Source: an uncultured Fibrobacter sp.
GTDB lineage: Bacteria > Fibrobacterota > Fibrobacteria > Fibrobacterales > Fibrobacteraceae
DNA length: 64,000 bases
Assembly: GCA_900313675.1 (NCBI GenBank)
Contig: OMSO01000004.1
Location: forward strand, 1 to 64,000
Direction: 5' to 3'
Shown: piece after piece, positions 52,329 through 61,092 of the stretch
Position numbering within the stretch: position 1 is the stretch's first letter
Layout: each line of letters opens with the position of its first letter
Program-made: the position numbers and the translations under genes
Notes under the pieces: model-generated
Databases searched by the model: none
What the model was told of the DNA's origin: nothing
Seen by the model: only the letters and a program-made list of their open reading frames with translations

Positions 52329-53057
52329 ATGAGCCAGAACTCTAGCAACACAAGCATTCTCATTATCGAAGACGAAATTGCCATCGCCGAGGGTCTTGTA
52401 GACCTTTGCGAACTGAACGGCTACAACGTGAAGCACTGCGCCGATGGCGAAACAGGCCTTGCCGAAGCCCTGACCGGCCAGTACGGACTAATCCTCCTAG
52501 ACCTGATGCTTCCTGGCATTGACGGCTTTACCGTCTGCGACAAGATTCGCGAAAAAGACAGGAGCACACCTATCATCATCCTATCGGCCAAGAATTCCGA
52601 CGAGGACATCATCAACGGCCTCAAGTACGGTGCCGACGACTACATTCCCAAGCCCTTCTCCGTGCCCATGTTGCTCGCCCGTATCGAGGCAGTGCTGCGC
52701 CGCAGTCGCCAGAGCGCCGAAAACGAAGGCAAGTTGGTAGCCGGCAACCTGAAGATTGATTTCCGCGAATACCGCGGCACCCGTGGCACCGAAGAAATCG
52801 CCTTCACCCGTAAAGAAGTGGAAATTCTGGAATACCTGTGGACCAACCGCGATCACGCCGTTCCCCGTTCCGAACTGCTGCGCAAGGTCTGGGGCTACGA
52901 GAACGCCGATTCCGTAGATACCCGTACCGTAGATATCCACATCACCAAGCTTCGCAAGAAAATCGAAGACGATCCTTCCCACCCGAAGTTCCTGGTAACG
53001 TTCCGCGGGGAAGGCTACCAGATGTGTTCTACGCCTGAATGCACAAAGTCCACGTAA
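52329..53057 (+). CDS. OmpR-family response regulator
   Basis: A 242-residue two-component regulator. The receiver domain has IIEDE acidic residues, the phosphorylated Asp in LILLDLMLPG (about D58) and the Lys in YIPKPFS. The C-terminal winged helix (from about 145) has FTRKEVEILEYLWTNRDHAVPRSELLRKVWGY and TRTVDIHITKLRKKIEDDPSHPKFLVTFRGEGYQM. I chose the ATG at 52329 after AAAGGAATCAAG. It overlaps the kinase gene by 19 nt. Confidence 0.95.
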   Translation: MSQNSSNTSILIIEDEIAIAEGLVDLCELNGYNVKHCADGETGLAEALTGQYGLILLDLMLPGIDGFTVCDKIREKDRSTPIIILSAKNSDEDIINGLKYGADDYIPKPFSVPMLLARIEAVLRRSRQSAENEGKLVAGNLKIDFREYRGTRGTEEIAFTRKEVEILEYLWTNRDHAVPRSELLRKVWGYENADSVDTRTVDIHITKLRKKIEDDPSHPKFLVTFRGEGYQMCSTPECTKST

Positions 53058-54832
53058 TCTTCGCCTCCATCTTTGTTGTCATCACGATACCCCTGGTAAT
53101 TCTTCTTTACCAGGCGTATTCTCAGTTGCAGCTGGGTACCAATTCGCTCTACACTGGGCATGCCATGTTCGTGGCCAACACGTTAAACCAGAGGCTGGCC
53201 CGCGACCTGGCAGTCGAAGAAAAACGTTCCTACTCCGAATACGGGTTCATTCGAACCGTGCAGGTCATCGGTGGCGAAGAAAACACCCTCTCCGAACTGG
53301 TGGACTACCCCGTCACCAGCCAATATGCGGGCCTTGTGGGACATTTCCAGCTCACTCCAGACAACACGCTCCGCACGCCGTTCTTGCCCGAAGGCCGCTT
53401 CGGCGAAATTCTTTTGGAGCAAATTCCTCAAAGTGAGCGGTTGCGTCGCGAAGAAGTCCGCAATAAAATCAAGAACATTCTGGACGAGTTAAATATTGAA
53501 AACCGCGGTATTGAAGCTATGGCCCAGCCTAGAGATTCCGTGGAAAAGGTCATTGACCACATCTACAAGCAAGACCCCAAACTAGGCCACAGCGAAAAAG
53601 AAGAAACCGCTAGGCCCCACCGGTTTGAAACCACGTCGGAAAAAGAAAACATCGCGTTCGATGCAGAATCCCAGGACATGGACAGTCTGACTACCTCTAC
53701 GGTGAATTACAATTTCGAAGTGGAAATCGAACCCTTTATGGCGAAAGTCAACAGCGACTATATCGTCTTTTTCCGTAACGTGACCAGGGGCAGCGAACTC
53801 TATATCCAGGGCTACATCGTTGACACCAAAGTCTACCTAAATAGCCTGGTCAAGAACGAGACCCAGTTCTACCCCCTCGAAAAAGACTTGGTGCTGGAAT
53901 TCAAGGACGGGCCGCGAACATTACTTTCTTTTGGCTCCCATGACGAATCCCAAGAAATTTTCTCCACCAAACTGATACCTCCCCTCAACAAAATTTCCTT
54001 GGTCATGAGCATGAAAAACAGGGACGATTCCAGGGGTAGTTCTTTCTTGATTTTTCTTGGAGCCGTAGTGCTTATCATCTTGGGGGGCGGTCTCGTGGCG
54101 ATCTACCGCCTAACCCGAAGCGAACTGAACCTGGCCAAGAAAAGGCAGGACTTTATTTCTGCGGTGAGTCACGAGCTGAAAACGCCGTTGACCTCTATCC
54201 GCATGTACGCCGAGCTGTTGCAGAACTCCTGGGTGGCAAACGAAGAGAAAAAACAAAAGTACTACAACCAAATCGCCAGCGAGGCAGACAGACTTACGCG
54301 CCTAATCCAGAATGTTCTTAATTTGTCCAAACTGGATGGAGACCGTTGGAATGTACAGCTTGCCAAGGACAGGCCCAAGGCCGTGCTGGACGACTTTGTG
54401 GCCACCTACAGCAAGAACGTAGAAAAGCACGGTTTCGAGCTCACCGTCTCTTCGGACACCGATGTCCGAGACATCACCCTGATGATGGACCGGGACGCCA
54501 TTATGCAAATCTTGATGAACCTGGTGGACAACTCGTTGAAGTTCTCCAAGGATGCGGACTACAAGATGATTGTCATCGAGCTCCGCATCAAGGATACCGA
54601 TGTCTATCTGGCGGTGCGCGACTACGGTCCGGGCATTCCGCCCGCCGAAATGAAAAAGGTGTTCCAGGAATTCTACCGCGTCGAAAACGAGATGACCCGC
54701 CGCACAAGCGGAACGGGTATCGGTCTTTCTATGGTGAAAAAACTCTGCACCCTCACCAACATGAAAATCGAGATGGAAAACGCGAACCCTGGACTCCGCA
54801 CCAAGATCCATTTCCCGCCGCTGGAAATATAG
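53039..54832 (+). CDS. sensor histidine kinase (EnvZ/PhoR type)
   Basis: A 597-residue membrane kinase with helices near residues 5-25 and 335-360 and a large periplasmic domain of about 310 residues between. The dimerisation H-box is SAVSHELKTPLTSIRMYAEL (His378). The HATPase domain has MNLVDNSLKFSKDAD, VRDYGPGIPPAEM and RTSGTGIGLSMVKKL. It partners the regulator upstream, with which it overlaps. The sensed signal is unknown; the outer-membrane gene just upstream is a plausible target. Confidence 0.94.
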   Translation: MHKVHVIFASIFVVITIPLVILLYQAYSQLQLGTNSLYTGHAMFVANTLNQRLARDLAVEEKRSYSEYGFIRTVQVIGGEENTLSELVDYPVTSQYAGLVGHFQLTPDNTLRTPFLPEGRFGEILLEQIPQSERLRREEVRNKIKNILDELNIENRGIEAMAQPRDSVEKVIDHIYKQDPKLGHSEKEETARPHRFETTSEKENIAFDAESQDMDSLTTSTVNYNFEVEIEPFMAKVNSDYIVFFRNVTRGSELYIQGYIVDTKVYLNSLVKNETQFYPLEKDLVLEFKDGPRTLLSFGSHDESQEIFSTKLIPPLNKISLVMSMKNRDDSRGSSFLIFLGAVVLIILGGGLVAIYRLTRSELNLAKKRQDFISAVSHELKTPLTSIRMYAELLQNSWVANEEKKQKYYNQIASEADRLTRLIQNVLNLSKLDGDRWNVQLAKDRPKAVLDDFVATYSKNVEKHGFELTVSSDTDVRDITLMMDRDAIMQILMNLVDNSLKFSKDADYKMIVIELRIKDTDVYLAVRDYGPGIPPAEMKKVFQEFYRVENEMTRRTSGTGIGLSMVKKLCTLTNMKIEMENANPGLRTKIHFPPLEI

Positions 54833-54881
54833 GGATTAGGATCTAGGATTTAGGGGCTAGGATCTAGGATTTAGGGGCTAG
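54831..54881. repeat. CTAG-type dispersed repeat, tandem copies
   Basis: A 21-bp unit is repeated exactly at 54840-54860 and 54861-54881, following a partial copy that overlaps the kinase stop codon. Confidence 0.75.
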
Positions 54882-54885
54882 GATT

Positions 54886-54910
54886 GTCATCCTCGCGAAG
54901 GCGAGGATCC
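54886..54910. repeat. GTCAT-type palindromic dispersed repeat
   Basis: GTC precedes ATCCTCGC-GAAG-GCGAGGAT (54889-54908), a perfect 8-bp stem. It belongs to the GTCAT family. Confidence 0.6.
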
Positions 54911-54949
54911 GATTAAGGTGTCGGTGCTTGACGGTCTAAAAATGTCATT

Positions 54950-54974
54950 CCCGACCTAATCGGGGTTCTTTTTT
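54950..54974 (+). terminator. intrinsic terminator after the two-component operon
   Basis: The CCCGA/TCGGG stem with a CCTAA loop is followed by GTTCTTTTTTG. It ends about 14 nt before the phosphofructokinase start codon. Confidence 0.7.
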
Positions 54975-54987
54975 GTATTTTTAAGGC

Positions 54988-56334
54988 ATGACGCAAGAAG
55001 ATATTCTCAACAATCCGGAACAATACGACCTCTCCATCGAAACAGTGGGAACGGGAACCCTGAAATCCCCCATGAAAGGCGTGCAGTTCGTCTCTGACGA
55101 CGACCGTATCAGTCTCACCACCGACGTGAACCGTATCAAAAAGTTTATCGATAACGGGAAGGCGATTCCCTCTCTCGAAGCGGCAGGCCCCCGCGAAACG
55201 ATTTTCCACGACCCCGCCTGGACCCGTGCAGGCATCGTGACCTGCGGCGGCCTCTGTCCCGGTCTGAACAACGTCATCAAAGGTCTTGTACAGGTGCTGT
55301 GGTTTGACTACGGCGTGCGCAACATCTTCGGCATCCCCTACGGTTACCGCGGGCTGAACCCGGCCTACGGCTACCCGCCTATCGTGCTGAACCCCGACGT
55401 GGTAGATGCCATCCAGGACGACGGCGGCACTATCCTGGGGAGTTCCCGCGGCATGCAGGAACCCTCCGTGATGGTGGATACCCTCATGCGACTGAACATC
55501 AATGTGCTTTTCTGTATCGGCGGTGACGGAACCCTCCGGGGGGCACACGCCATTGCCGAAGAAGTCAAGAAGCGTCGCCAGCCCATTTCTGTTATCGGCA
55601 TCCCGAAAACCATCGACAACGACCTGAATCTGATCGACCGCACCTTCGGTTTCGAGACGGCGGTGCTCAGCGCCACCGACGTGATTACCAGCGCCCACAA
55701 CGAGGCCAACGGGGCTTTCAACGGTCTTGGCCTGGTGAAACTCATGGGTCGCGACTCCGGATTTATCGCCGCCTACGCGGCTCTCGCCACCACGGTGGTG
55801 AACTTCTGCCTCATTCCCGAAGTACCCTTCACGCTGGAAGGCGAGAACGGACTTTTCAAGGCTCTCGAAAGCCGCTACAGCAGCGGCAAGACCCATGCCG
55901 TAATCGCCGTGGCCGAAGGCGCCGGACAGGAGCTGTTCAAGGGCTTGCCGGAACGCAAGGACGCCAGCGGCAATGTGTTGAAAAACGACATCGGTGAATT
56001 CCTGACCCGAGAAATCAAGAACCATTTCGATAAAGTGGGCAAAGAAGTCAACATCAAGTACTTTGACCCGAGCTACATGGTTCGTAGCATTCCCGCCAAG
56101 GGAACAGACGCCATCTTCTGTTTCCAGCTGGCCGAAAGTGCTGTGCACGCAGGCATGGCGGGCAAGACCGACATGGTGGTGGGCAGCATGAACGAACAGT
56201 TCAGCCATGTGCCTATAGAATACGCCGTCAACGAACGCAAGAAAATCAATCCCAACGGGACGCTATGGCACGCCGTTCTTGGAGCCACCCGCCAGCAGGA
56301 CTACTTCTCCGGAAAAGGCAAGGGAAGGAAATGA
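54988..56334 (+). CDS. pfkA: 6-phosphofructokinase (long, plant-like ATP type)
   Basis: A 448-residue phosphofructokinase of glycolysis. CGGLCPGLNNVI is the nucleotide-site loop. FCIGGDGTLRGAH has the Gly (not Asp) at the phosphate-donor position associated with ATP use. GIPKTIDNDLNLIDRTFGFETAV supplies the catalytic TIDND and a Lys where bacterial PfkA has Gly. That Gly/Lys combination is found in plant-type ATP-PFKs and spirochaete relatives. Length and the N-terminal extension of about 85 residues fit the same long group. Donor choice still needs an assay. Confidence 0.9.
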   Translation: MTQEDILNNPEQYDLSIETVGTGTLKSPMKGVQFVSDDDRISLTTDVNRIKKFIDNGKAIPSLEAAGPRETIFHDPAWTRAGIVTCGGLCPGLNNVIKGLVQVLWFDYGVRNIFGIPYGYRGLNPAYGYPPIVLNPDVVDAIQDDGGTILGSSRGMQEPSVMVDTLMRLNINVLFCIGGDGTLRGAHAIAEEVKKRRQPISVIGIPKTIDNDLNLIDRTFGFETAVLSATDVITSAHNEANGAFNGLGLVKLMGRDSGFIAAYAALATTVVNFCLIPEVPFTLEGENGLFKALESRYSSGKTHAVIAVAEGAGQELFKGLPERKDASGNVLKNDIGEFLTREIKNHFDKVGKEVNIKYFDPSYMVRSIPAKGTDAIFCFQLAESAVHAGMAGKTDMVVGSMNEQFSHVPIEYAVNERKKINPNGTLWHAVLGATRQQDYFSGKGKGRK

Positions 56335-56349
56335 CAAGGCCGGAATGAC

Positions 56350-56374
56350 GTCATGGCGGACTTGATCCGCCATC
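56350..56374. repeat. GTCAT-type palindromic dispersed repeat
   Basis: GTC precedes ATGGCGGA-CTTGA-TCCGCCAT, a perfect 8-bp stem at 56353-56373. It lies 17 nt before the next gene. Confidence 0.6.
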
Positions 56375-56390
56375 TAAACTCTGTACAAGC

Positions 56391-57143
56391 ATGAAGCTTT
56401 TTCCTCTAGCCATCTGCTTCGCCACGGTTTGCTGCTTCGCAAACCCCGACTTGGCATTTGCGGATTCCTGCTACAAGGCCCGCGCAGAACGTGCCAAGGG
56501 CGACAAGGCCGACAAGAAGAACGCAGACCTGATGATTGCCGCCTACAAACGGGCGCAAAAGGATTCCACCGTAGCAGAAAAAGCAACCGAAGGTTTGGTC
56601 AAGAGCGTCTACTTTGCCTTCCGTTTTGTACCCTTCGAAAAAAACAAACGCAAGGCCAAGCTCGACAGCCTAAAAGACCTCAGTGAAAAGGCCTATAACC
56701 GTTATCCGAAAAATCGTGAAATCGCCCATATCTATGCGGCGTCCGTCTCTATGTGGGGAGCAGAGAAAAACCCGCTAGCCGCAGTGAAAGACGGAGTCGC
56801 AGCAAAAGTTCGCGATGTTGCCACCGCTACGGGAAATTACCAAGTCCTCGGACGCGCCCACCAGCTACTCCCCCACATTCCCATTATCCTTTCTTGGCCC
56901 GACAAGGAACTCGCCGATAAATACCTGAATATGGCCTTAAAGCAAGACCCCGCTGACCTCTACAACTATTTCTTTTTAGCAGAACTTCGCCTCGACCAAA
57001 AAAGATATGATGAAGCCCAGAAGATTATCGACAAAGGTCTTGCCCGTGGCGTGCGTACGGACTTCTTCCTTGAAGACCGGCGTGGACGCTGGCACATAAA
57101 AGAAGTCCAGAAAAAACTGAACGAGAAAGTCGGGAAAAAGTAA
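56391..57143 (+). CDS. secreted TPR-like protein, function unknown
   Basis: A 250-residue secreted or periplasmic protein. Signal peptide 1-24 (CFANPDLAFA). Helical repeats follow: DLMIAAYKRAQKDSTVAEKATEGLVKSVYFAF, IAHIYAASVSMWGAEKNPLAA, YNYFFLAELRLDQKRYDEAQKIIDKGLARG. It has a basic composition and ends in charged residues. It resembles TPR scaffold proteins, but no specific family is recognised. Confidence 0.7.
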   Translation: MKLFPLAICFATVCCFANPDLAFADSCYKARAERAKGDKADKKNADLMIAAYKRAQKDSTVAEKATEGLVKSVYFAFRFVPFEKNKRKAKLDSLKDLSEKAYNRYPKNREIAHIYAASVSMWGAEKNPLAAVKDGVAAKVRDVATATGNYQVLGRAHQLLPHIPIILSWPDKELADKYLNMALKQDPADLYNYFFLAELRLDQKRYDEAQKIIDKGLARGVRTDFFLEDRRGRWHIKEVQKKLNEKVGKK

Positions 57144-57194
57144 ATAGTCGGAGAACGCACGTTCCAAAATACGCAGTGAAAAAGCCCTAATGAA

Positions 57195-57222
57195 AAACGA
57201 CTCGGATTCATCCGGGTCGTTT
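57195..57222. terminator. bidirectional terminator between the TPR and esterase genes
   Basis: The stem AAACGAC-T-CGGAT / ATCCG-G-GTCGTTT has a 2-nt loop and one T-G wobble. It is followed by GCTTTT on plus and by TTCATTAGG after TTTTT on minus. Confidence 0.75.
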
Positions 57223-57268
57223 GCTTTTAGAGAGGAACCTTTTGAAGCGACGGTCTTATCGCGAACCC

Positions 57269-58741
57269 TTAGTGTGTCACGACAATCCGTCGAGTGGCGT
57301 CGCCCTGGACCTTCAGGAAGTAGCTTCCGCCGGCAACTGCTTCCAGGGATACCGTTTCGCCCCTGGAGGCGCGGCCCGCCATCACCTTCTTGCCCTTCAG
57401 GTCAAAGACTCCGTAAGCCAGGTTGTCGCCTTCCACAACCGTGAAGCTCAGGTTCTTGTCGCCCATGGCGATCTTCGAGACCTTCGCGAATGCAGGTGCT
57501 GTGCGCTGGGCGACATCGACGTCAGACGGTGCGGCAGATTTCTGGAGGGCCACCACCGGTTCCGTTTTCCCGTAGGTTCCGGTCGCCAGCTTGTACAAGA
57601 AGTCGAAAGCCTTGTCCTGCACGCTGTCGGCAAACACGATCTCGCTGCCGTCTTCTGCGGTACGGGTGCTGTTGTAGAACTCGTGCTTGAGACCGTAACC
57701 CACCGGGTTGTAGAATTCGTGGGCCACGCCCCTTGCCGTCAGGGCAGAATCAATGGCGTAGCTTCCATAAATGGTGGGGGTCTCGATTTGGAACTTGAAG
57801 GCCTTTGCAAAGGCGCTGTACTTTTCGGGCACCGCTTCGGCAACCATCTTGTCCGGCTTGGATATGGCGTGTCCCACGTTGTAGGGCATCACGTAGTCGG
57901 AATCCCCGTGAGCGAGGAACACCGGGACATCGCTATTCTTCACGAGATCGATATCGTGGATGCCTCCCCAGAGGGCCACCACGCCGTCGGCAGTGCCCCT
58001 ATAGTCCCTGGCGCCATACTGATTCAGTTTGCCCCAGGGGACATTTTCCTTCTCGTTGCCTTTCACAACAAACTGCGACGTGGAATCGATGTAAGAGGGG
58101 AAATCCCTTTTGCTCAGGGCATAGATGTTTTCAAGAGCCATCATGGCGCCTGCGCTGTTGCCCAGCACGTAAATCTTGCTGGGGTTGATTCTCAGTGCCT
58201 TTGCGTTCAGTCTCAGGTAACGGATGGCCGCATGCAGGTCCTGCACGCTCCTATAGACCGTGCGGGCGAAACTCGCGCTGTCGATGCGGAAAGGATTGCC
58301 GCTGCCCGTCATGACCACGCCCTTGCGGTATTCCAGGGACGCCGTCACGAAACCGCGGGCGGCGAGAGAATCCGCGTAGGCGACGGATTTCTGGTCAAAG
58401 TCGTCCTTGGCTGAGGCCACGAAAGCCCCGCCGTGGCAAATCACCACCGCCGCCCTGTCTGTACCGTTGTCGTTCACAGGTTCGTAGATATCCATCACGA
58501 CCGGCTCCATCACCACCTGTTCCGATTCGTAGAGGTGCAGCATGTTCTTTTCCATCTTGAAACTCACCATCAATTCGGAGAGGATATTGTAGTTGCTCTT
58601 GTCCATGGTTGGAACGTCATAGGCGACGGTCACGGTCCTTGCGTCGCTGACATCGAAGATGCGGTCTTTGTAACGCACGCCGTCGGCGGCAAAGACGCTG
58701 GTCATCCCCATGATCGCTGCTATCATAATCTGTGTTTTCAT
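57269..58741 (-). CDS. secreted alpha/beta-hydrolase (carboxylesterase-like) with C-terminal sorting-like domain
   Basis: A 490-residue secreted esterase. Signal peptide 1-19. The hydrolase domain has the oxyanion motif VICHGGAFVAS and the nucleophile GNSAGAMMAL. Asp in LAHGDSDYVMPY is a plausible acid, and a His lies further on (GLKHEFYNSTR). The last 80 residues (FAKVSKIAMGDKNLSFTVVEGDNLAYGVFDLKGKKVMAGRASRGETVSLEAVAGGSYFLKVQGDATRRIVVTH) match the terminal domain style of the protein at 10592. The family includes acetyl xylan and feruloyl esterases, which fits a plant-cell-wall degrader, but the substrate is not proven. Confidence 0.85.
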   Translation of the reverse strand: MKTQIMIAAIMGMTSVFAADGVRYKDRIFDVSDARTVTVAYDVPTMDKSNYNILSELMVSFKMEKNMLHLYESEQVVMEPVVMDIYEPVNDNGTDRAAVVICHGGAFVASAKDDFDQKSVAYADSLAARGFVTASLEYRKGVVMTGSGNPFRIDSASFARTVYRSVQDLHAAIRYLRLNAKALRINPSKIYVLGNSAGAMMALENIYALSKRDFPSYIDSTSQFVVKGNEKENVPWGKLNQYGARDYRGTADGVVALWGGIHDIDLVKNSDVPVFLAHGDSDYVMPYNVGHAISKPDKMVAEAVPEKYSAFAKAFKFQIETPTIYGSYAIDSALTARGVAHEFYNPVGYGLKHEFYNSTRTAEDGSEIVFADSVQDKAFDFLYKLATGTYGKTEPVVALQKSAAPSDVDVAQRTAPAFAKVSKIAMGDKNLSFTVVEGDNLAYGVFDLKGKKVMAGRASRGETVSLEAVAGGSYFLKVQGDATRRIVVTH

Positions 58742-58744
58742 GAT

Positions 58745-59192
58745 GTTATCCTCTCTTTTTAATTCTTTGATACCCCTAATATATTTTCAAAAATCCATAA
58801 TGTCCAATATATAATTTCTTTGTTTTTAATCAATAAATTTGATTAAACGGTCAAAAAACAAGAAATAGGGAAAATTATATCAATGGACTTGCCTGTTTTT
58901 TATTTAAAAGGGGGAAGCCTCCCCCTGATTGCAGCCTTGCCCTAGCGTCATTCTGGGCCATGAGCGTGTCATCCTGAGCGAAGAGCCGCAGGCTCGTAGT
59001 CGAAGGATCTAGGGCAAGTCTTCCATCACCCCCTCTGCGGGCCCTCAGTCGCCGGCCCGTAACGCCCCGGCTGTTTTTATATCGCTTTTTTTCAACAAAA
59101 TTGACAAATGCCATCTTTTCCCATTCAAAAATCTTTTTTTGCAAGAAAAATGATATTTTTACCCATGTCGTCCATTCTGGCGACTGAGGTGT
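58745..59192. other. 448-bp intergenic region: AT-rich promoter side and repeat island
   Basis: Bases 58745-58905 are AT-rich and carry the esterase promoter region (TATATTAGG on minus). An AGGGGGA/TCCCCCT hairpin lies at 58909-58926. The GTCAT-type repeat lies at 58936-59018. The remaining bases to 59192 are AT-rich leader of the phosphoesterase gene. No gene is supported; the 89-codon frame at 58875-59144 is repeat-derived. Confidence 0.7.
58936..59018. repeat. GTCAT-type repeat with perfect 10-bp flanking inverted repeat
   Basis: CTTGCCCTAG (58936-58945) and CTAGGGCAAG (59009-59018) are perfect inverted repeats around two GTCAT units. The second unit is GTCATCCTGAGCG...GAAGGATCT with an internal GAGCC/GGCTC stem. 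Confidence 0.7.
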
Positions 59193-59195
59193 TTG

Positions 59196-60398
59196 ATGAT
59201 GAAAAAAAGAATGATTGTTTCGGTAATTGCCCTTACGGCATTTCTATGCGGGTGTTCCAATAGCGATAGCGCAAACAGCCCCGTAGAAACAATCAATACG
59301 GCAGAAGCAAGCGAACCCAATCTTTCCGCAGGCAAGAGTGTATCGATTTTCGTAGCAAGCGACCGTCACGACAATGGTGAAGGCAACAACCTAACTGCAT
59401 CACTCCAGATGGCGACTAGCCGCATGGACGCTGTTATGCCGCAGACAGTCTTACTCGGCGGTGACTATGTAGGCGACATGAAGAACATGCATCCCGAATT
59501 TACCATAAAGGACATCGAAAAAGAAATTTATCGTGTACTTGACCCGAGCAAAACAGAAGTGCTGTTGACTTATGGTTCCCACGACCGCAATTGCATCGAA
59601 GGCTACGCCCCCTTCTTTAGCGGCCCAAAACGCGAGCAGGGCTTTTACATCTACGGCATCAGCTTTATGCAAATAAGCTACAGTAATGATTCTGTTGCAA
59701 GGGCCGATGTGAATCGCTACAAGGTCTATTCCGATAGCATCGCAAACTTGCCCGACTCCTTAAAGAACGATTCGAACGAAATGCCGCCACCCCCACCGGA
59801 CTCAACCGAAGGCAAATCGGACAGTAAACACAAAAGGCCCAAGATGCCGAACAATGGCTACGGAGACATCGATGCGGAGGACTCCTTCGGAATTTCAGCA
59901 GAATCTGCAACAAGGCGTTTCACCGCATGGGTCAACTCGCTCCCGGACAAAGCCCCCATTATTATGATGAGCCACAAACCGCTCCACTACAACCGCGAAG
60001 ACAATCCCGGAGCGGAAACCTGGTTCAAGGCGATTGCAGCCGCAGCGAAAAATCGCGACATTATCTTCTTCTACGCCCACAACCATTCCATCGAAGAGAG
60101 GAGTGATTCCGCCATGGTGGGCATAGAGACAAATAGTCACATGATGCTCCCCGGCGACAGCATTACCGTGCAGGGCGACGGACTCGAAGGAACCCCACGC
60201 CATAAGCTGAACTTTATCTACGCCAATGCAGGATACCTGAAACTTGGCTGGTCTTCGCTCGTCACATTTACCGATACCGACATTGACGGGAATCTTGATT
60301 ACGTCAGCATCCAACGTTTCAACATTTTAGGTGAAGATGATTCCTACTTCGGTACAACCGATAAGAAGAACCCTCTCATCATGAAACTGCGGAAATAG
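59196..60398 (+). CDS. metallophosphoesterase-like lipoprotein
   Basis: A 400-residue predicted lipoprotein (signal ending AFLCGCSNSD). Calcineurin-like phosphoesterase motifs are visible: FVASDRHDNGEGN (D-x-H), TVLLGGDYVGD (GD), LLTYGSHDRN (GNHD-like), MMSHKPLHYN (H) and FFYAHNHSIEE (GHxH-like). A proline-rich insert (PPPPPDSTEGK) lies in the middle. I chose the ATG at 59196 near GAGGTGTTTG. The substrate is unknown. Confidence 0.8.
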   Translation: MMKKRMIVSVIALTAFLCGCSNSDSANSPVETINTAEASEPNLSAGKSVSIFVASDRHDNGEGNNLTASLQMATSRMDAVMPQTVLLGGDYVGDMKNMHPEFTIKDIEKEIYRVLDPSKTEVLLTYGSHDRNCIEGYAPFFSGPKREQGFYIYGISFMQISYSNDSVARADVNRYKVYSDSIANLPDSLKNDSNEMPPPPPDSTEGKSDSKHKRPKMPNNGYGDIDAEDSFGISAESATRRFTAWVNSLPDKAPIIMMSHKPLHYNREDNPGAETWFKAIAAAAKNRDIIFFYAHNHSIEERSDSAMVGIETNSHMMLPGDSITVQGDGLEGTPRHKLNFIYANAGYLKLGWSSLVTFTDTDIDGNLDYVSIQRFNILGEDDSYFGTTDKKNPLIMKLRK

Positions 60399-60472
60399 TA
60401 ACACGCTTCAGCCCATTTTGGGTAAAGATTTGACTGTTTAATGTATAATTTACAGAAGAAATCTAAGCATTT

Positions 60473-61072
60473 ATGACTCGCTTTTTTCTTGCCTTGTCCG
60501 TTTTTATGCTGATGGCCTGTTCCCAGTCCTTCACCGATTCCCGCGATGGCAAGTCCTACGATGTCGTGCAAATCGGTTCGCAGACCTGGATGGCCGAAAA
60601 TCTGGACTATGAATCCGACGGCAGTGCCTGCCCCGAGGGAGACAGCCGCAACTGCGAAAAATACGGACGGCTCTACACTTGGGAAGCTGCGCAAAACATT
60701 TGCCCCGAGGGTTGGCTGCTTCCCGACAGCTTGGACTTTGCAAAGCTTATGGAGCAGGTGGGAGGTCCGTCTCAAGCGGGCGATGCTCTCAAAGCCACCG
60801 ACGGTTGGTTCAAGAAGGGGAACGGCTCCGACGCGTTTGGTTTCAAGGCGCTCCCTGCCGGCTATCGCGGCGCCGTTTATGAAGGCGAGGACAGTGCACT
60901 TGCTGGCGGTGCTTACGACGGTATCGGCGGTTACGCCTATTTCTGGAGCGCTACCGAAACATTGGACGGACTTGCCTACTACCTGTTCTTGGATTTCTCC
61001 AGCAAGGCTGCCAATCTGAACGCTTTTGGCAAAGGTGATTTCCGCTCAGTCCGTTGCATCAAAAAACCGTAA
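60473..61072 (+). CDS. lipoprotein with Fibrobacter succinogenes major paralogous domain (TIGR02145), short
   Basis: A 199-residue predicted lipoprotein consisting of a signal (MLMACSQS lipobox) and a single TIGR02145 domain: DSRDGKSYDVVQIGSQTWMAENLDY, YGRLYTWEAAQNICPEGWLLPDS, GGYAYFWSATE, and FRSVRCIKKP at the end. It is a second member besides 5336-6340, without the long Ser-rich linker. The role of the domain is unknown. Confidence 0.9.
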   Translation: MTRFFLALSVFMLMACSQSFTDSRDGKSYDVVQIGSQTWMAENLDYESDGSACPEGDSRNCEKYGRLYTWEAAQNICPEGWLLPDSLDFAKLMEQVGGPSQAGDALKATDGWFKKGNGSDAFGFKALPAGYRGAVYEGEDSALAGGAYDGIGGYAYFWSATETLDGLAYYLFLDFSSKAANLNAFGKGDFRSVRCIKKP

Positions 61073-61092
61073 AGGGCTATATTTACCCTACC

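Noticed and set aside
58875-59144. 89-codon minus-strand frame
   Set aside because: It translates the GTCAT-type repeat and AT-rich leader; no start signal or domain is seen.
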